Shown here in pieces: positions 1-8,794 of a DNA stretch of 47,131 bases. Position numbers and translations under genes: made by a program. Within the stretch, counting starts at the first letter, position 1. Every line of letters starts with the position of its first letter. The notes below the pieces were generated by a model. It was not told the origin of the DNA. It did not search any database and saw only the letters and a program-made list of their open reading frames with translations. Origin of the DNA: JAICIG01 sp035532215 (lineage in GTDB: Bacteria; Planctomycetota; Planctomycetia; Pirellulales; JAICIG01); the NCBI GenBank assembly GCA_035532215.1, contig DATKRK010000448.1, positions 1 through 47,131 on the forward strand, read 5' to 3'.

Positions 1-1157
1 TCGAAGCGGATGTCGTCGATCTCCGTGCCGTCATCGTCGCGGCGCAGCAGCAAATAGATGGCCGTCGACGCCGTCCAGAAATAGCTATAGGCGAAGCCCA
101 ACGCCACGAGCCGCACGCAGCCTTCCCAAAAGCCGATCAGCTTCAAGCCCCAGATGCCCAGCGTGCCGGGACGTTCTTCGCCGGGTTCAAGCAGCAACAC
201 CGCGAACCGGTCTTGGCCGGCGCCCCAGTTCATGGCCCACTTGGGCAGATAGACGACCCATTCGGCGAAGTAGTAGACGAAATACCAACCCAGCCCCCCC
301 ACGACCGAAACCACGATGGCATAGAACAAGTAGTGCAGCGGGCGATGGAAGACGTACGACCAGGCGCGGCTCAAGGCGTCGAAGCTGTCAGTGCCTTCGG
401 CGCTGATCGTGGGCCACATCAGCGGCCAGCCGAACAACAGCGCCAACAGCAACAAGGTCATCAGAAACCCCGCCAACAGCGCCAGCGGCCACAGCACGCC
501 GGCCAACAGCACGCCGATGTCGAGCCGCATCAACAGCCCCAGCACCCAGACCGGAAAGGCGGCCATCGCCACGCCCAACAGCGGCAACAACGGCGAGAAG
601 AAATAGCTGCCCCACTTGCTCCGCGCGTAGCTCAACGCCGACCGCACCCCGATGCTTTCTTCGCGCGCCAAGGCCAGCGCCGCGCGCCGCGTGATCGCGC
701 CGCCGAACAGCGCCCAGACCGCCGCCGCCCACAAGCAGACCAAAAGCAGAAAGGCCAGGCCCGTGAAGGTCAGCCCTTCGTGGAACATACTCATGAAGGG
801 CGCCCGCAATTGGCGCCAGGGGCCGATGAACGGATTCGTCGGGAAGCGGCCCAAACGCGGCGGGCCTTGCTCCCACGCCTCGGGCACAGCCGCCCCGATG
901 TTCGGCGGACCCAGCACCGGGTTGCGATCGGCCCAAGGGCAGCTTTGATAGGCGCCGATCCAATCGGCCAGCGGCGTTTCTTCCGTGCCGCCGAACGCCT
1001 TGGCCAGCGCCCACCAGCCGAAGATCGTGACCAGCACGCCCGCCGAACCGAGCGCCAATTGCCAGCCCAAGGCCACCCGGAACGAGCGCAGCAACAGCAG
1101 CCAGGGAAAGACTTCCTGCCACACGATCTCTCGCACGCTGCCGCGGGTCTCGGGCAT
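1..1157 (-). CDS. Polytopic membrane protein, 3' end outside window
   Basis: The visible 385 codons encode a hydrophobic protein with membrane spans near residues 33-53, 130-157, 190-250 (two or three spans), 275-305 and 345-375. It ends in an acidic cytoplasmic-looking tail (RRDDDGTEIDDIRF) at the window edge, so probably only a few residues are missing. The ATG at 1157 is preceded by GGAG with a 6-nt spacer, which decides the start. I do not recognise a named family or catalytic motif. The arrangement (long soluble loop after the first span, then several spans and a short charged tail) suggests a structural or permease-like inner-membrane protein. It lies last in the minus-strand chaperone block but has its own candidate promoter, so it need not be cotranscribed. 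Confidence is high that it is a gene and low on function. Confidence 0.8.
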   Translation of the reverse strand, partial: MPETRGSVREIVWQEVFPWLLLLRSFRVALGWQLALGSAGVLVTIFGWWALAKAFGGTEETPLADWIGAYQSCPWADRNPVLGPPNIGAAVPEAWEQGPPRLGRFPTNPFIGPWRQLRAPFMSMFHEGLTFTGLAFLLLVCLWAAAVWALFGGAITRRAALALAREESIGVRSALSYARSKWGSYFFSPLLPLLGVAMAAFPVWVLGLLMRLDIGVLLAGVLWPLALLAGFLMTLLLLALLFGWPLMWPTISAEGTDSFDALSRAWSYVFHRPLHYLFYAIVVSVVGGLGWYFVYYFAEWVVYLPKWAMNWGAGQDRFAVLLLEPGEERPGTLGIWGLKLIGFWEGCVRLVALGFAYSYFWTASTAIYLLLRRDDDGTEIDDIRF

Positions 1158-1204
1158 CTCGAACTCCGGAAGAAGCAATTCCGTTTTCAGCTTAACGAGC
1201 AGGC

Positions 1205-1232
1205 ATTATAGACCGCCGGCAGGCCTTCGCAA
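1205..1232 (-). promoter_or_regulatory. Candidate promoter for the membrane protein, overlapping a hairpin
   Basis: On the minus strand TTGCGA (1232-1227) and a perfect TATAAT (1210-1205) are separated by 16 bp, about 48 nt upstream of the ATG at 1157. The -35 box lies inside a perfect 7-bp stem (GGCCTTC at 1222-1228, GAAGGCC at 1234-1240, 5-nt loop). That stem could be the end of the upstream transcript or a protein site. No T-run follows it, so a simple intrinsic terminator is not supported. Confidence 0.4.
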
Positions 1233-1252
1233 GGAAGGCCCGCCGCTGAGCG

Positions 1253-1366
1253 TCAGCCGCTCGGTTGCTGTTTCATCTCCTCGATGCGCCGGTTCAACTC
1301 TTCGTGCGAGACGTCCTCGACGTGCGTGGCCACCGTCCAACTGTGGCCGAACGGATCGGCCAGCAT
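1253..1366 (-). pseudogene. C-terminal remnant of a VOC (glyoxalase/PhnB-like) protein
   Basis: A 37-codon frame ending in TGA reads MLADPFGHSWTVATHVEDVS and continues with a short helix rich in Glu and Arg. The D-PFGH-W-ATHVEDV stretch is the typical C-terminal end of PhnB-like vicinal-oxygen-chelate proteins, which are normally about 130-160 residues. The frame stays open upstream for only about 15 more codons of unrelated sequence and then runs into yacG in another frame, so the N-terminal four-fifths of the protein is gone. I read it as a deletion scar. A translated 37-residue peptide is possible but unlikely to bind metal or fold alone. Confidence 0.65.
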
Positions 1367-1407
1367 GACCGGAAACGTTCGTCGAGAGGCGTCGCGGCGA
1401 GCGCCCG

Positions 1408-1584
1408 TTACGCTTCCTCGAAGAACTCTTCGTCGTCATCCCGCCTCTCGACGGGCATACTGTACTCCTCGCCGAGCCAGCGCCGCAAGTCGATGCGGCG
1501 GCAGCGGTCGCTGCAAAAGGGCAGGGCGCTCGATTGGCTCGACTCGAAGCGCTTTTCGCAGATCGGACAACGGACGATGGACAT
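1408..1584 (-). CDS. yacG: YacG-family zinc protein (DNA gyrase inhibitor family)
   Basis: A 58-residue protein with the full YacG pattern: C6-x2-C9 (CPIC), then FCSDRC giving C24 and C28, followed by RRIDLRRWLGEEY and a short acidic tail. In E. coli YacG is a small zinc-ribbon protein that binds GyrB and inhibits gyrase; that activity is known for the family and not shown here. It starts 12 bp after the stop of the FmdB-like gene, so the two are almost certainly cotranscribed at the end of the chaperone block. Length is normal for the family. It lies against the VOC remnant, so the deletion that destroyed the VOC gene ended near the yacG stop. Confidence 0.88.
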   Translation of the reverse strand: MSIVRCPICEKRFESSQSSALPFCSDRCRRIDLRRWLGEEYSMPVERRDDDEEFFEEA

Positions 1585-1596
1585 GCTTCGGCGGCG

Positions 1597-1944
1597 TCAA
1601 TCGCCCTTCGATTTCGATTTCTTCTCGCTCTTGGCGGCGCTGCCGCCGCTCGACTTGCTCTCCGAAGATTTCGACTCGCTCGATTTCGTCTCGGATTTGC
1701 CTTCGGCCGGCTTCGACTCGCTCGATTTGCTGTCGGCCTCGGCCCGCTTCTTGTAAGAATCGCTGCGATAGTCGGTCTGGTAGAAGCCCGAGCCCTTGAA
1801 CACGATCGCCGCGCCGGCGCCGAAGAGGCGGCGGAGCTTTTTCTTGCCGCACTCGGGGCACTTCTTTTCCGGTTCGGCGGTGATCGATTGAAAGAGTTCG
1901 AATTTATGATCGCACGCGTCGCAAACGTAATCGTAGGTTGGCAT
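1597..1944 (-). CDS. FmdB-family zinc-ribbon protein
   Basis: A 115-residue protein starting MPTYDYVCDACDHKFE, the standard start of FmdB/putative regulatory zinc ribbons. C8-x2-C11 and C29-x2-C32 form the four-cysteine site, and GSGFYQTDY near residue 52 is also typical of the family. The last 45 residues are a low-complexity Ser/Lys/Glu tail (repeats of the type SSESK), longer than in most relatives and probably disordered. An ATG 19 codons upstream gives only Arg-rich sequence overlapping grpE, so the conserved MPTYDY start was chosen. It follows grpE by 16 bp and precedes yacG by 12 bp, which indicates one transcript. The biochemical role of these proteins is unclear; a nucleic-acid or regulatory role is the usual guess. 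Confidence 0.88.
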   Translation of the reverse strand: MPTYDYVCDACDHKFELFQSITAEPEKKCPECGKKKLRRLFGAGAAIVFKGSGFYQTDYRSDSYKKRAEADSKSSESKPAEGKSETKSSESKSSESKSSGGSAAKSEKKSKSKGD

Positions 1945-1960
1945 GGGGGTTCGTGTTCCT

Positions 1961-2545
1961 CTAGTTCGCCGCCGCGCCGGTCGTCGGCGCGGTCGAGACA
2001 ATCACCTGGCTGGGCCGCAGCACCCGGTCGTGAACCTGGTAGCCATCTTGCGCCACGAGCAACACGGTGCCCGGCGGATGTTCGGCGTTTTCTTGTTGCA
2101 TAATCGCCTGGTGCAGGTGCGGATCGAATTGTTTGTGCAACGCGTCGATGCGCGTGCAGTGGTAGCGGCCCAGCACGCCTTCCAACTGTTGGGCGACCAT
2201 CTTCACGCCTTCGACCAGGCTGCCCGCTTCGGAATTCTTTTCCGCCGCCTGAATCGCCCGGCCCACGTTGTCCAACACCGGCAGCAAATCGCCCAGCAAG
2301 GGCAGCGTCGCGTAGCGCCGCTCCTCTTCCAACTCGCGGCGGGCCCGCTTGCGGTAATTGTCGAGTTCCGCCTGCGCCCGCAGCAAGCGGTCGCGGGCTT
2401 CGTCCAAATCGCGCCGCGCCTGTTCGCCTTCGTCGACCTCGGTGGCGGCCGCGTTGGCTTGCTGCGCCGACTCGCCGAGCGCCGCATCGGCCGCCGCCGC
2501 TCGTTCGTCGGCTCGCTGTTCGTCGTTATCGATTGGCTCGCTCAT
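1961..2545 (-). CDS. grpE: GrpE, nucleotide exchange factor for DnaK
   Basis: A 194-residue GrpE. Residues 1-45 are acidic and Ala-rich. A long coiled-coil helix follows (about 45-95, including AELDNYRKRARRELEEERRYA), then LLPVLDNVGRAI and the C-terminal beta domain with HPPGTVLLVAQDGYQVHDRVLRPSQVIV. GrpE releases ADP from DnaK and works with DnaJ, whose gene is immediately upstream. No dnaK is present in the window, so the partner must be elsewhere. The ATG sits just beyond a palindromic element whose terminal GTGGAACTC lies about 7 nt upstream and is the only sequence resembling a ribosome binding site, so repeat DNA may provide translation initiation for grpE. Confidence 0.95.
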   Translation of the reverse strand: MSEPIDNDEQRADERAAAADAALGESAQQANAAATEVDEGEQARRDLDEARDRLLRAQAELDNYRKRARRELEEERRYATLPLLGDLLPVLDNVGRAIQAAEKNSEAGSLVEGVKMVAQQLEGVLGRYHCTRIDALHKQFDPHLHQAIMQQENAEHPPGTVLLVAQDGYQVHDRVLRPSQVIVSTAPTTGAAAN

Positions 2546-2552
2546 CGTTTTT

Positions 2553-2680
2553 GAGTTCCACGTTTCCAGCCGCGTAGGTTATGCTTCAGCATAACTCCGT
2601 ATCAACGAGAGCATGACTCCGCGTAAACGAGGCGTGTTATGCTGAAGCATAACCTACATCTACTTGGAAACGTGGAACTC
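2553..2680. repeat. Nested perfect inverted-repeat element between dnaJ and grpE
   Basis: The outer arms are a perfect 16-bp inverted repeat (GAGTTCCACGTTTCCA at 2553-2568 and its complement at 2665-2680). The inner arms are a perfect 22-bp inverted repeat (2574-2595 and 2635-2656) containing the palindrome GTTATGCTTCAGCATAAC. The middle holds two 22-bp near-identical tandem units (GCATAACTCCGTATC... and GCATGACTCCGCGTA...). The right outer arm overlaps the dnaJ stop codon and the left arm lies just before the grpE start. A degenerate second copy of the inner arms lies at 3908-3970. It fills almost the whole intergenic gap and would fold into a long hairpin in the mRNA. Confidence 0.85.
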
Positions 2681-3851
2681 ACTCCCCTGCGGGTGTCGTT
2701 TCGTCCGGAATGAAATAGTCCTTCAACTTCTCGAAAAAGCTCTTGCGATGGGCGCTGACGTTCGCTTGCTCTTCGTCGGCCAACTCGCGGAGCAACTCTT
2801 CCTGACGCTTGGTCAGCGACTTGGGCACCTCCAGCTGGATCTGCACCAGCAGGTCGCCCTTGCCGCGGCGGTGCAGGTCGGGCATGCCGCGGCCGCGCAG
2901 CTTGAATACTTCGCCGGGCTGCGTGCCGGCGGGGATCGGCAATTCGTCGCGACCTTCGAGCGTCGGCACTTCGAGCGTGGCGCCCAGCGAGGCCTGAGAG
3001 TAAGTCACCGGAATCTGGCACACCAGGTGCCGGCCATCGCGATGAAACAGCGCGTGTTCCTTGACCGTCACGAAGCAGTAGCAATCGCCGGGCGGGCCGC
3101 CGTCGGGGCTTTGATTGCCTTCGCCCGTCAGCCGCAGCCGCATTTCGTTGTCGACGCCCGCGGGGATTTTCACCTCGCGCTCGATGCGGCGTTTCACCAG
3201 CCCGTCGCCGCCGCAACTTGGGCAGAGATCTTTGATCACGTTGCCGGCGCCGTGGCACGAAGGGCACGTCGTCTGCACGCGAAAGATGCCGGTGGCCTGC
3301 ACCACTTGCCCCGCGCCGCCGCAGTAGCGGCACCTTTCGGGCGAACTGCCGGGCCTGGCGCCCGAGCCTTGGCAATCGGAGCAGCGTTCGAGCCGGTCGT
3401 AGCGCACCTGCTTGGCCGCGCCGCGCGCGGCTTCGATCAAATCGAGCGTCACGTCGGCCCGCACGTCGCCGCCGCGCCGCGCTCGGCGGCCCCGGCCGCG
3501 CCCGCCTCGGCCGCCGCCGAAGATGTCGCCGAACACGCCTTCGCCGAAGATATCGCCGAAGGCCTCGAACACGTCGTTGATGTCGGTGAAGTGCGGCGAG
3601 CCGCCTCCCGGTCCGTCGACGCCGGCATGGCCGTAGCGATCGTAGCGAGCCCGTTTCTCCGGGTCGTTCAGGACCTCGAACGCCTCGGCGCACTCCTTGA
3701 AACGTTGCACCGCTTCGTCATCGCCCGGGTTTTTGTCCGGGTGAAACTTGATCGCCAGTTTGCGATAGGCGGCGGCAAGCTCCGTGTCCGAGGCGCTGCG
3801 CTGGACCTCCAGTACCTCGTAGTAATCGCGTTTGCCTGCCATAGTCGCCAT
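2679..3851 (-). CDS. dnaJ: DnaJ (Hsp40) co-chaperone
   Basis: A 390-residue type-I DnaJ. The J domain spans residues 7-75 with HPD at 37-39. A Gly/Phe region follows (FGDIFGEGVFGDIFGGGRGG), then the zinc-binding region with four CxxCxGxG motifs (CSDCQGSG, CRYCGGAG, CPSCHGAG, CPSCGGDG), and then the substrate-binding C-terminal domains. It delivers clients to DnaK and stimulates its ATPase. A second in-frame Met four codons in (MAGKRDYYEVL) is an equally good start; neither has a clear Shine-Dalgarno. It lies between groEL and grpE on the minus strand, with palindromic repeats at both ends. The stop codon is inside the downstream repeat arm. Confidence 0.96.
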   Translation of the reverse strand: MATMAGKRDYYEVLEVQRSASDTELAAAYRKLAIKFHPDKNPGDDEAVQRFKECAEAFEVLNDPEKRARYDRYGHAGVDGPGGGSPHFTDINDVFEAFGDIFGEGVFGDIFGGGRGGRGRGRRARRGGDVRADVTLDLIEAARGAAKQVRYDRLERCSDCQGSGARPGSSPERCRYCGGAGQVVQATGIFRVQTTCPSCHGAGNVIKDLCPSCGGDGLVKRRIEREVKIPAGVDNEMRLRLTGEGNQSPDGGPPGDCYCFVTVKEHALFHRDGRHLVCQIPVTYSQASLGATLEVPTLEGRDELPIPAGTQPGEVFKLRGRGMPDLHRRGKGDLLVQIQLEVPKSLTKRQEELLRELADEEQANVSAHRKSFFEKLKDYFIPDETTPAGE

Positions 3852-3881
3852 GGGCGTCGGAAAGTTATCTCTAACTGAAGA

Positions 3882-3887
3882 ATTATA
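3882..3887 (-). promoter_or_regulatory. Possible -10 box upstream of dnaJ
   Basis: A perfect minus-strand TATAAT lies about 30 nt upstream of the dnaJ ATG. At the right distance the -35 position is GTCGGG-like, a poor match, and sits at the edge of the repeat at 3908-3970. Only the -10 box is supported. Confidence 0.3.
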
Positions 3888-3907
3888 CGCCGCGGTGTAG
3901 GCGCCCG

Positions 3908-3970
3908 ACGTAGGTTATCCTTCAGCAAAACGATTATGGTTCAGGGCCTTATGCTGAAGCATAACCTACG
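3908..3970. repeat. Degenerate second copy of the dnaJ-grpE palindromic repeat
   Basis: The right arm (3949-3970) matches the TTATGCTGAAGCATAACC core of the 2635-2656 arm exactly; the left arm (CGTAGGTTATCCTTCAGCA from 3909) carries substitutions. It lacks the outer 16-bp arms. The two copies bracket dnaJ. Confidence 0.75.
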
Positions 3971-3992
3971 CGGGGCACGCAGCGCCGCAAAC

Positions 3993-4020
3993 GGGCCACC
4001 CCGAACACCGGGAGTGGCCC
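3993..4020 (-). terminator. Hairpin downstream of groEL (tail-less copy)
   Basis: GGGCCAC (3993-3999) pairs perfectly with GTGGCCC (4014-4020), extended by a T-G and two C-G pairs to about 10 bp with an 8-nt loop. It lies 33 nt beyond the groEL stop. The minus strand continues GTTTGCGG, so the T-run is poor; it may be a weak terminator or a 3'-end stabiliser. Confidence 0.45.
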
Positions 4021-4053
4021 GTCGACGTTTTCGCGGAACGTTTGCCGAAGGGC

Positions 4054-5673
4054 CTAGCGGACGCTGCCTTCGACGCGGTTCTTCTTCAGGTCGTCCTTGT
4101 CGAGGTTGGTGACCAGCGCCTCGGTCGTCAACATCAAGGCAGAAATACTGGCCGCGTTGCTCAAGGCGCTGCGCACGACCTTCAGCGGGTCGATGATGCC
4201 GGCCTTGAACATATCGACGTACTCGCCCTTGTTGGCGTTGTAACCGACGTTCGTCGCCTTGCGGCTGACTTCGTCGGCCACCACCGAGCCGTCGATGCCG
4301 CAGTTGTCGGCGATCTGCTTCATCGGGGCCGAGAGGCAGTGCAGGATGATGTCGACGCCGATCTTCTCGTCGCCCTTGGCGCTCGAACGGGCCTTCTCGA
4401 CCGCCTCGCGGCAGCGGAGCAAGGCCACGCCGCCGCCCGGCAGAATGCCTTCTTCGACCGCGGCGCGAGTGGCGTGCAGCGCGTCTTCGACGCGGGCCTT
4501 TTTCTGCTTCATGTCCGACTCGCTGCTGGCGCCGACCGAAATGATCGCCACGCCACCGGTCAGCTTGGCCAGCCGTTCCTGGAACTTCTCGCGGTCGTAT
4601 TGACTCTCGGTGGCCTCGATCTGGTTGCGAATCTGCTGAATGCGGGCCTGGATGTCGGCCGTCTTGCCGGCGCCTTGCACGATCGTCGTGTCGTTCTTGT
4701 CGACGGTGATCTGCTTGGCGCGGCCCAGGTGGCCGAGCGTCAGGTTTTCGAGCTTCAAGCCCAGGTCTTCGCTGATCAGCGTGCCGCCGGTCAGCACGGC
4801 GAGATCGCCCAGCATCGCCTTGCGGCGATCGCCGAAGCCCGGCGCCTTGACGGCGCAGATGTTGAGCACGCCGCGGAGCTTGTTCACGACCAGCGTAGTC
4901 AGCGCCTCGCCCTCGACGTCCTCGGCGATGATCAACAGCGGCTTGCCCGACTGACTGGTCTTTTCCAACAGCGGGATCAGGTCGCGCAGGTTGCCGACCT
5001 TCTTTTCGTGGATCAGGATGTAGGCATCGTCCAGCACGCAGTCCATCTCGGCCGGGCGGTTGATGAAGTAGGGCGAGATGTACCCCTTGTCGAACTGCAT
5101 GCCTTCGACCAGTTCCAGCGTGGTCTCGGTGGCCTTGCCTTCTTCGACGGTGATCACGCCGTCTTTGCCGACCTTTTCCATTGCGTTGGCCAGCAGATTG
5201 CCGATCTCGGCGTCGTTGTTGGCGCTGATAGCGCCGACCTGAGCGATCTCTTCCTTGCTCGAGACCGGCTTGCCGAGGCTCTTGAGGTGCTCGATCGCCG
5301 CTTCGACGGCTTTCTCGATGCCGCGGCGGACGGCCATCGGGTTGCTGCCGGCCGCAATGTTGCGGGCGCCTTCCTTGAAGATCGCCCGGGCCAGCACGGT
5401 CGCGGTGGTGGTGCCGTCGCCGGCGATGTCCGAGGTCTTCGAGGCCACTTCGTTGACGAGCTTGGCGCCCATGTTCTCGAAGCGGTCCTCCAGTTCGACC
5501 TCTTTGCTGACAGTCACGCCGTCTTTGGTGACGGTCGGCCCGCCGAACGATTTATCGATGATCACGTTGCGACCGGTCGGGCCCATCGTAATGGCGACGG
5601 CATCGGCCAGCTTCTCCACGCCCTTGAGCATCTTGGCCCGTGCGTGGTCCTCGAAAAGAAGTTGTTTAGCCAC
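4054..5673 (-). CDS. groEL: GroEL chaperonin, copy without GGM tail
   Basis: A 539-residue 60-kDa chaperonin starting with GTG (AKQLLFEDHARAKMLKGVEK) behind AAGGAA. It has the nucleotide-binding motif GDGTTTATVLARAI, KAPGFGDRRKAMLGDLAVLTGG in the apical region, and EEGILPGGGVALLR near the end of the equatorial domain. The C-terminus is DDLKKNRVEGSVR: the flexible Gly-Gly-Met repeat found in most GroELs is absent. It is transcribed downstream of groES and of the second groEL. Multiple groEL copies with diverged tails are known in planctomycetes and other phyla, usually with one housekeeping and one specialised copy. The missing tail suggests that this is the specialised one. Confidence 0.96.
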   Translation of the reverse strand: MAKQLLFEDHARAKMLKGVEKLADAVAITMGPTGRNVIIDKSFGGPTVTKDGVTVSKEVELEDRFENMGAKLVNEVASKTSDIAGDGTTTATVLARAIFKEGARNIAAGSNPMAVRRGIEKAVEAAIEHLKSLGKPVSSKEEIAQVGAISANNDAEIGNLLANAMEKVGKDGVITVEEGKATETTLELVEGMQFDKGYISPYFINRPAEMDCVLDDAYILIHEKKVGNLRDLIPLLEKTSQSGKPLLIIAEDVEGEALTTLVVNKLRGVLNICAVKAPGFGDRRKAMLGDLAVLTGGTLISEDLGLKLENLTLGHLGRAKQITVDKNDTTIVQGAGKTADIQARIQQIRNQIEATESQYDREKFQERLAKLTGGVAIISVGASSESDMKQKKARVEDALHATRAAVEEGILPGGGVALLRCREAVEKARSSAKGDEKIGVDIILHCLSAPMKQIADNCGIDGSVVADEVSRKATNVGYNANKGEYVDMFKAGIIDPLKVVRSALSNAASISALMLTTEALVTNLDKDDLKKNRVEGSVR

Positions 5674-5763
5674 GATTGAAGGTTCCTTATCTCAATATTT
5701 CGAATGCCAGGTGCAGTTTTGTTTCCGACGTCTCGTTACCCCAGTCGCGTTACCCCAGAGAAG

Positions 5764-5958
5764 CTAGCCACAGAGGACACAGAGAACACGGAGAAGGCGA
5801 TTTGATTTTTACGATCTTGATAGATGTTGATGCCATGCCTCTCCGCCATCGACGCCTTAAAGGCTTCGAAGGTCTGTCTGTTCCTTCCTCTGCCTCTGTG
5901 CTCTCCGTGAACTCTGTGGCTAGTCCGGTCTCTTGTTCTCCGTGCCTCCGTGGTGCAA
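5764..5958. repeat. CACAGAG-type imperfect palindrome between groEL and groES
   Basis: The left arm starts CTAGCCACAGAGGACACAGA (5764) and continues with AACACGGAG. The right arm, about 5887-5923, ends CTCCGTGAACTCTGTGGCTA, roughly its reverse complement. A further CTCCGTGCCTCCGTGG follows near 5939-5953. The middle shows no coding signal. The same family recurs at 38356-38476. It fills nearly the whole 300-bp gap between the two genes; I see no promoter in the gap. Confidence 0.75.
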
Positions 5959-5974
5959 TTCCCCCAGGGCGCGA

Positions 5975-6274
5975 CTAACCGACGACCTTGGCCAGAATGT
6001 CGCTTTCGCGGAGGATTTTGACGTCCTTGCCGTTGACCTCGATCTCCGTGCCCGAGTACTTGCCGTAGATCACTTCGTCGCCGACCGCGACCGACAGCGC
6101 GCCGCGTTCGCCGCTGTCCATCAACTTGCCGGGGCCGACCGAGACGACCTTGCCGCGCTGCGGCTTTTCCTTGGCGGTATCCGGCAGCACGATGCCGCCG
6201 GCGGTGGTCTGTTCGGCTTCCTTGGGTTCAACCACGACGCGATCGTCCAACGGACGCAACTTGATGTCTTTCAT
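5975..6274 (-). CDS. groES: GroES co-chaperonin
   Basis: A 99-residue GroES beginning MKDIKLRPLDDRVVVEPKEA. The mobile loop is around residues 20-33 (EQTTAGGIVLPDTAKEKPQ), followed by GKVVSVGPGK, the roof-loop region, and the C-terminal VKILRESDILAKVVG. It caps the GroEL ring during folding cycles. The ATG at 6274 has GGAG with an 8-nt spacer. An upstream in-frame ATG would add 23 residues encoded by repeat DNA and was rejected. The gene lies between the two groEL genes, unusually after the GGM-tailed copy, and is flanked on each side by a palindromic repeat of a different family. Confidence 0.96.
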   Translation of the reverse strand: MKDIKLRPLDDRVVVEPKEAEQTTAGGIVLPDTAKEKPQRGKVVSVGPGKLMDSGERGALSVAVGDEVIYGKYSGTEIEVNGKDVKILRESDILAKVVG

Positions 6275-6290
6275 CGATCTATCTCCGGAA

Positions 6291-6390
6291 TTGATTTTCG
6301 ATTTTGGATTTTTGATTGGGACGTTGGATTCCAGATCTCGCATTTTGGAATTTCAGGCAATCGAAAATCCAAAATCGAGAATCCAAAATC
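6291..6390. repeat. GATTTTGGATTTT-type inverted repeat between groES and groEL
   Basis: GATTTTCGATTTTGGATTTT on the left faces ATCGAAAATCCAAAATCGAG and GAATCCAAAATC on the right, an AT-rich imperfect inverted repeat in otherwise GC-rich DNA. A second copy occupies 40325-40403. It lies directly upstream of the groES Shine-Dalgarno. Confidence 0.75.
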
Positions 6391-6399
6391 CTCCGCGGA

Positions 6400-8091
<1,692 letters not shown>

Positions 8092-8794
8092 AGTGGTTTC
8101 CTCCTGTTGCTGGCGAAAAGAATGCCTTGGTTGTCGCGCCCGGGCTGGTTCGCTTCGCCTCCCCCGGCTTTCTCGGCCGGTTGGCAGTGCGTCGAACTTC
8201 CCGGGCAGTGTTGGAATGCGGTGATATGCCCAATTCGGCGGCAGCGGCACCCAATTTTGGCAGCCGCCCGCCTTTAAACCGCCCCTTAAAGCACAAGGCA
8301 TGCCAAGCGCCGAGTCCATGTCATAACGACTGTTTGTATAACCAGTTGCGATAAAATGCGATAGCGCACTTCTGATTTGCCGCTTTGCAAATCGCCCTGC
8401 CAAGTTGGCAGTCGGGCTTTCGGTGATCGGGGACAGGCGACAGGCGACAGGGGGCGGCTGGGGCAGAACCGAACGATCCCCGCAAACGGCGCGCAACGGG
8501 CGATAACATTGCATGGCAACCAGTCGCGTTCAATACCGTGCCAGCCGGCGGAGGCCATGACTGATCGTCGCCCCCGGCGGGCGTGTGCCCGTCGGCGATT
8601 GCCGCGGTTCGCTGTGGATCCAGCTCTACAGAAGGGGCTGAGCGACGAATTCTTCGCAAAAGCACGTGTCTCAAGGCCTCTTGGGCCCGCACAATGCGAC
8701 TGCCGGTATAAATTGCATGGGTAGAAATCATTCTGAGAGCGAGGAACGGCCGATCCCGAGCGTCGTTCCCACCCAAGCAAACCGCGGAAATGCC
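8092..8794. promoter_or_regulatory. Divergent intergenic region of groEL and M28 peptidase, with short palindromes
   Basis: A 700-bp gap without a convincing gene. It contains GATTTGC-N6-GCAAATC (8374-8393), the 15-bp palindrome CTGCCAAGTTGGCAG (8397-8411), and three direct GACAGGC-type units (8432-8452). No CIRCE operator (TTAGCACTC-N9-GAGTGCTAA) is present. The two palindromes lie about 280-320 nt upstream of the groEL start and are candidate operator sites. On the plus strand TATAAA near 8708 lies upstream of the peptidase but lacks a good -35 box. Confidence 0.4.

Noticed and set aside
213..1211. 332-codon plus-strand frame at the left edge
   Set aside because: Extremely Gln/Arg/His-rich, repetitive and antisense to a clear membrane protein with a good ribosome binding site.
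2553..2680. CRISPR-like array
   Set aside because: Only two 22-bp tandem units lie within a palindrome; there are no spacers of constant length and no cas genes.
4042..5679. 545-codon open frame on the plus strand opposite groEL
   Set aside because: The minus strand encodes an unambiguous chaperonin. The antisense protein is His/Val/Asp-rich low-complexity sequence of the kind produced by GC-rich codon bias. The same reasoning removes plus-strand frames opposite rpoD (20588-22405), dnaG (22656-24389), the giant coiled-coil gene (32321-34039) and the second groEL (6574-7695).
8092..8514. 141-codon N-terminal extension of GroEL
   Set aside because: There is no chaperonin similarity, and a perfect AGGAGG is placed for the GTG at 8091.
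8092..8794. CIRCE element or RNA gene upstream of groEL
   Set aside because: No TTAGCACTC-N9-GAGTGCTAA was found, and no tRNA cloverleaf, tmRNA or RNase P signature could be assembled from the sequence.
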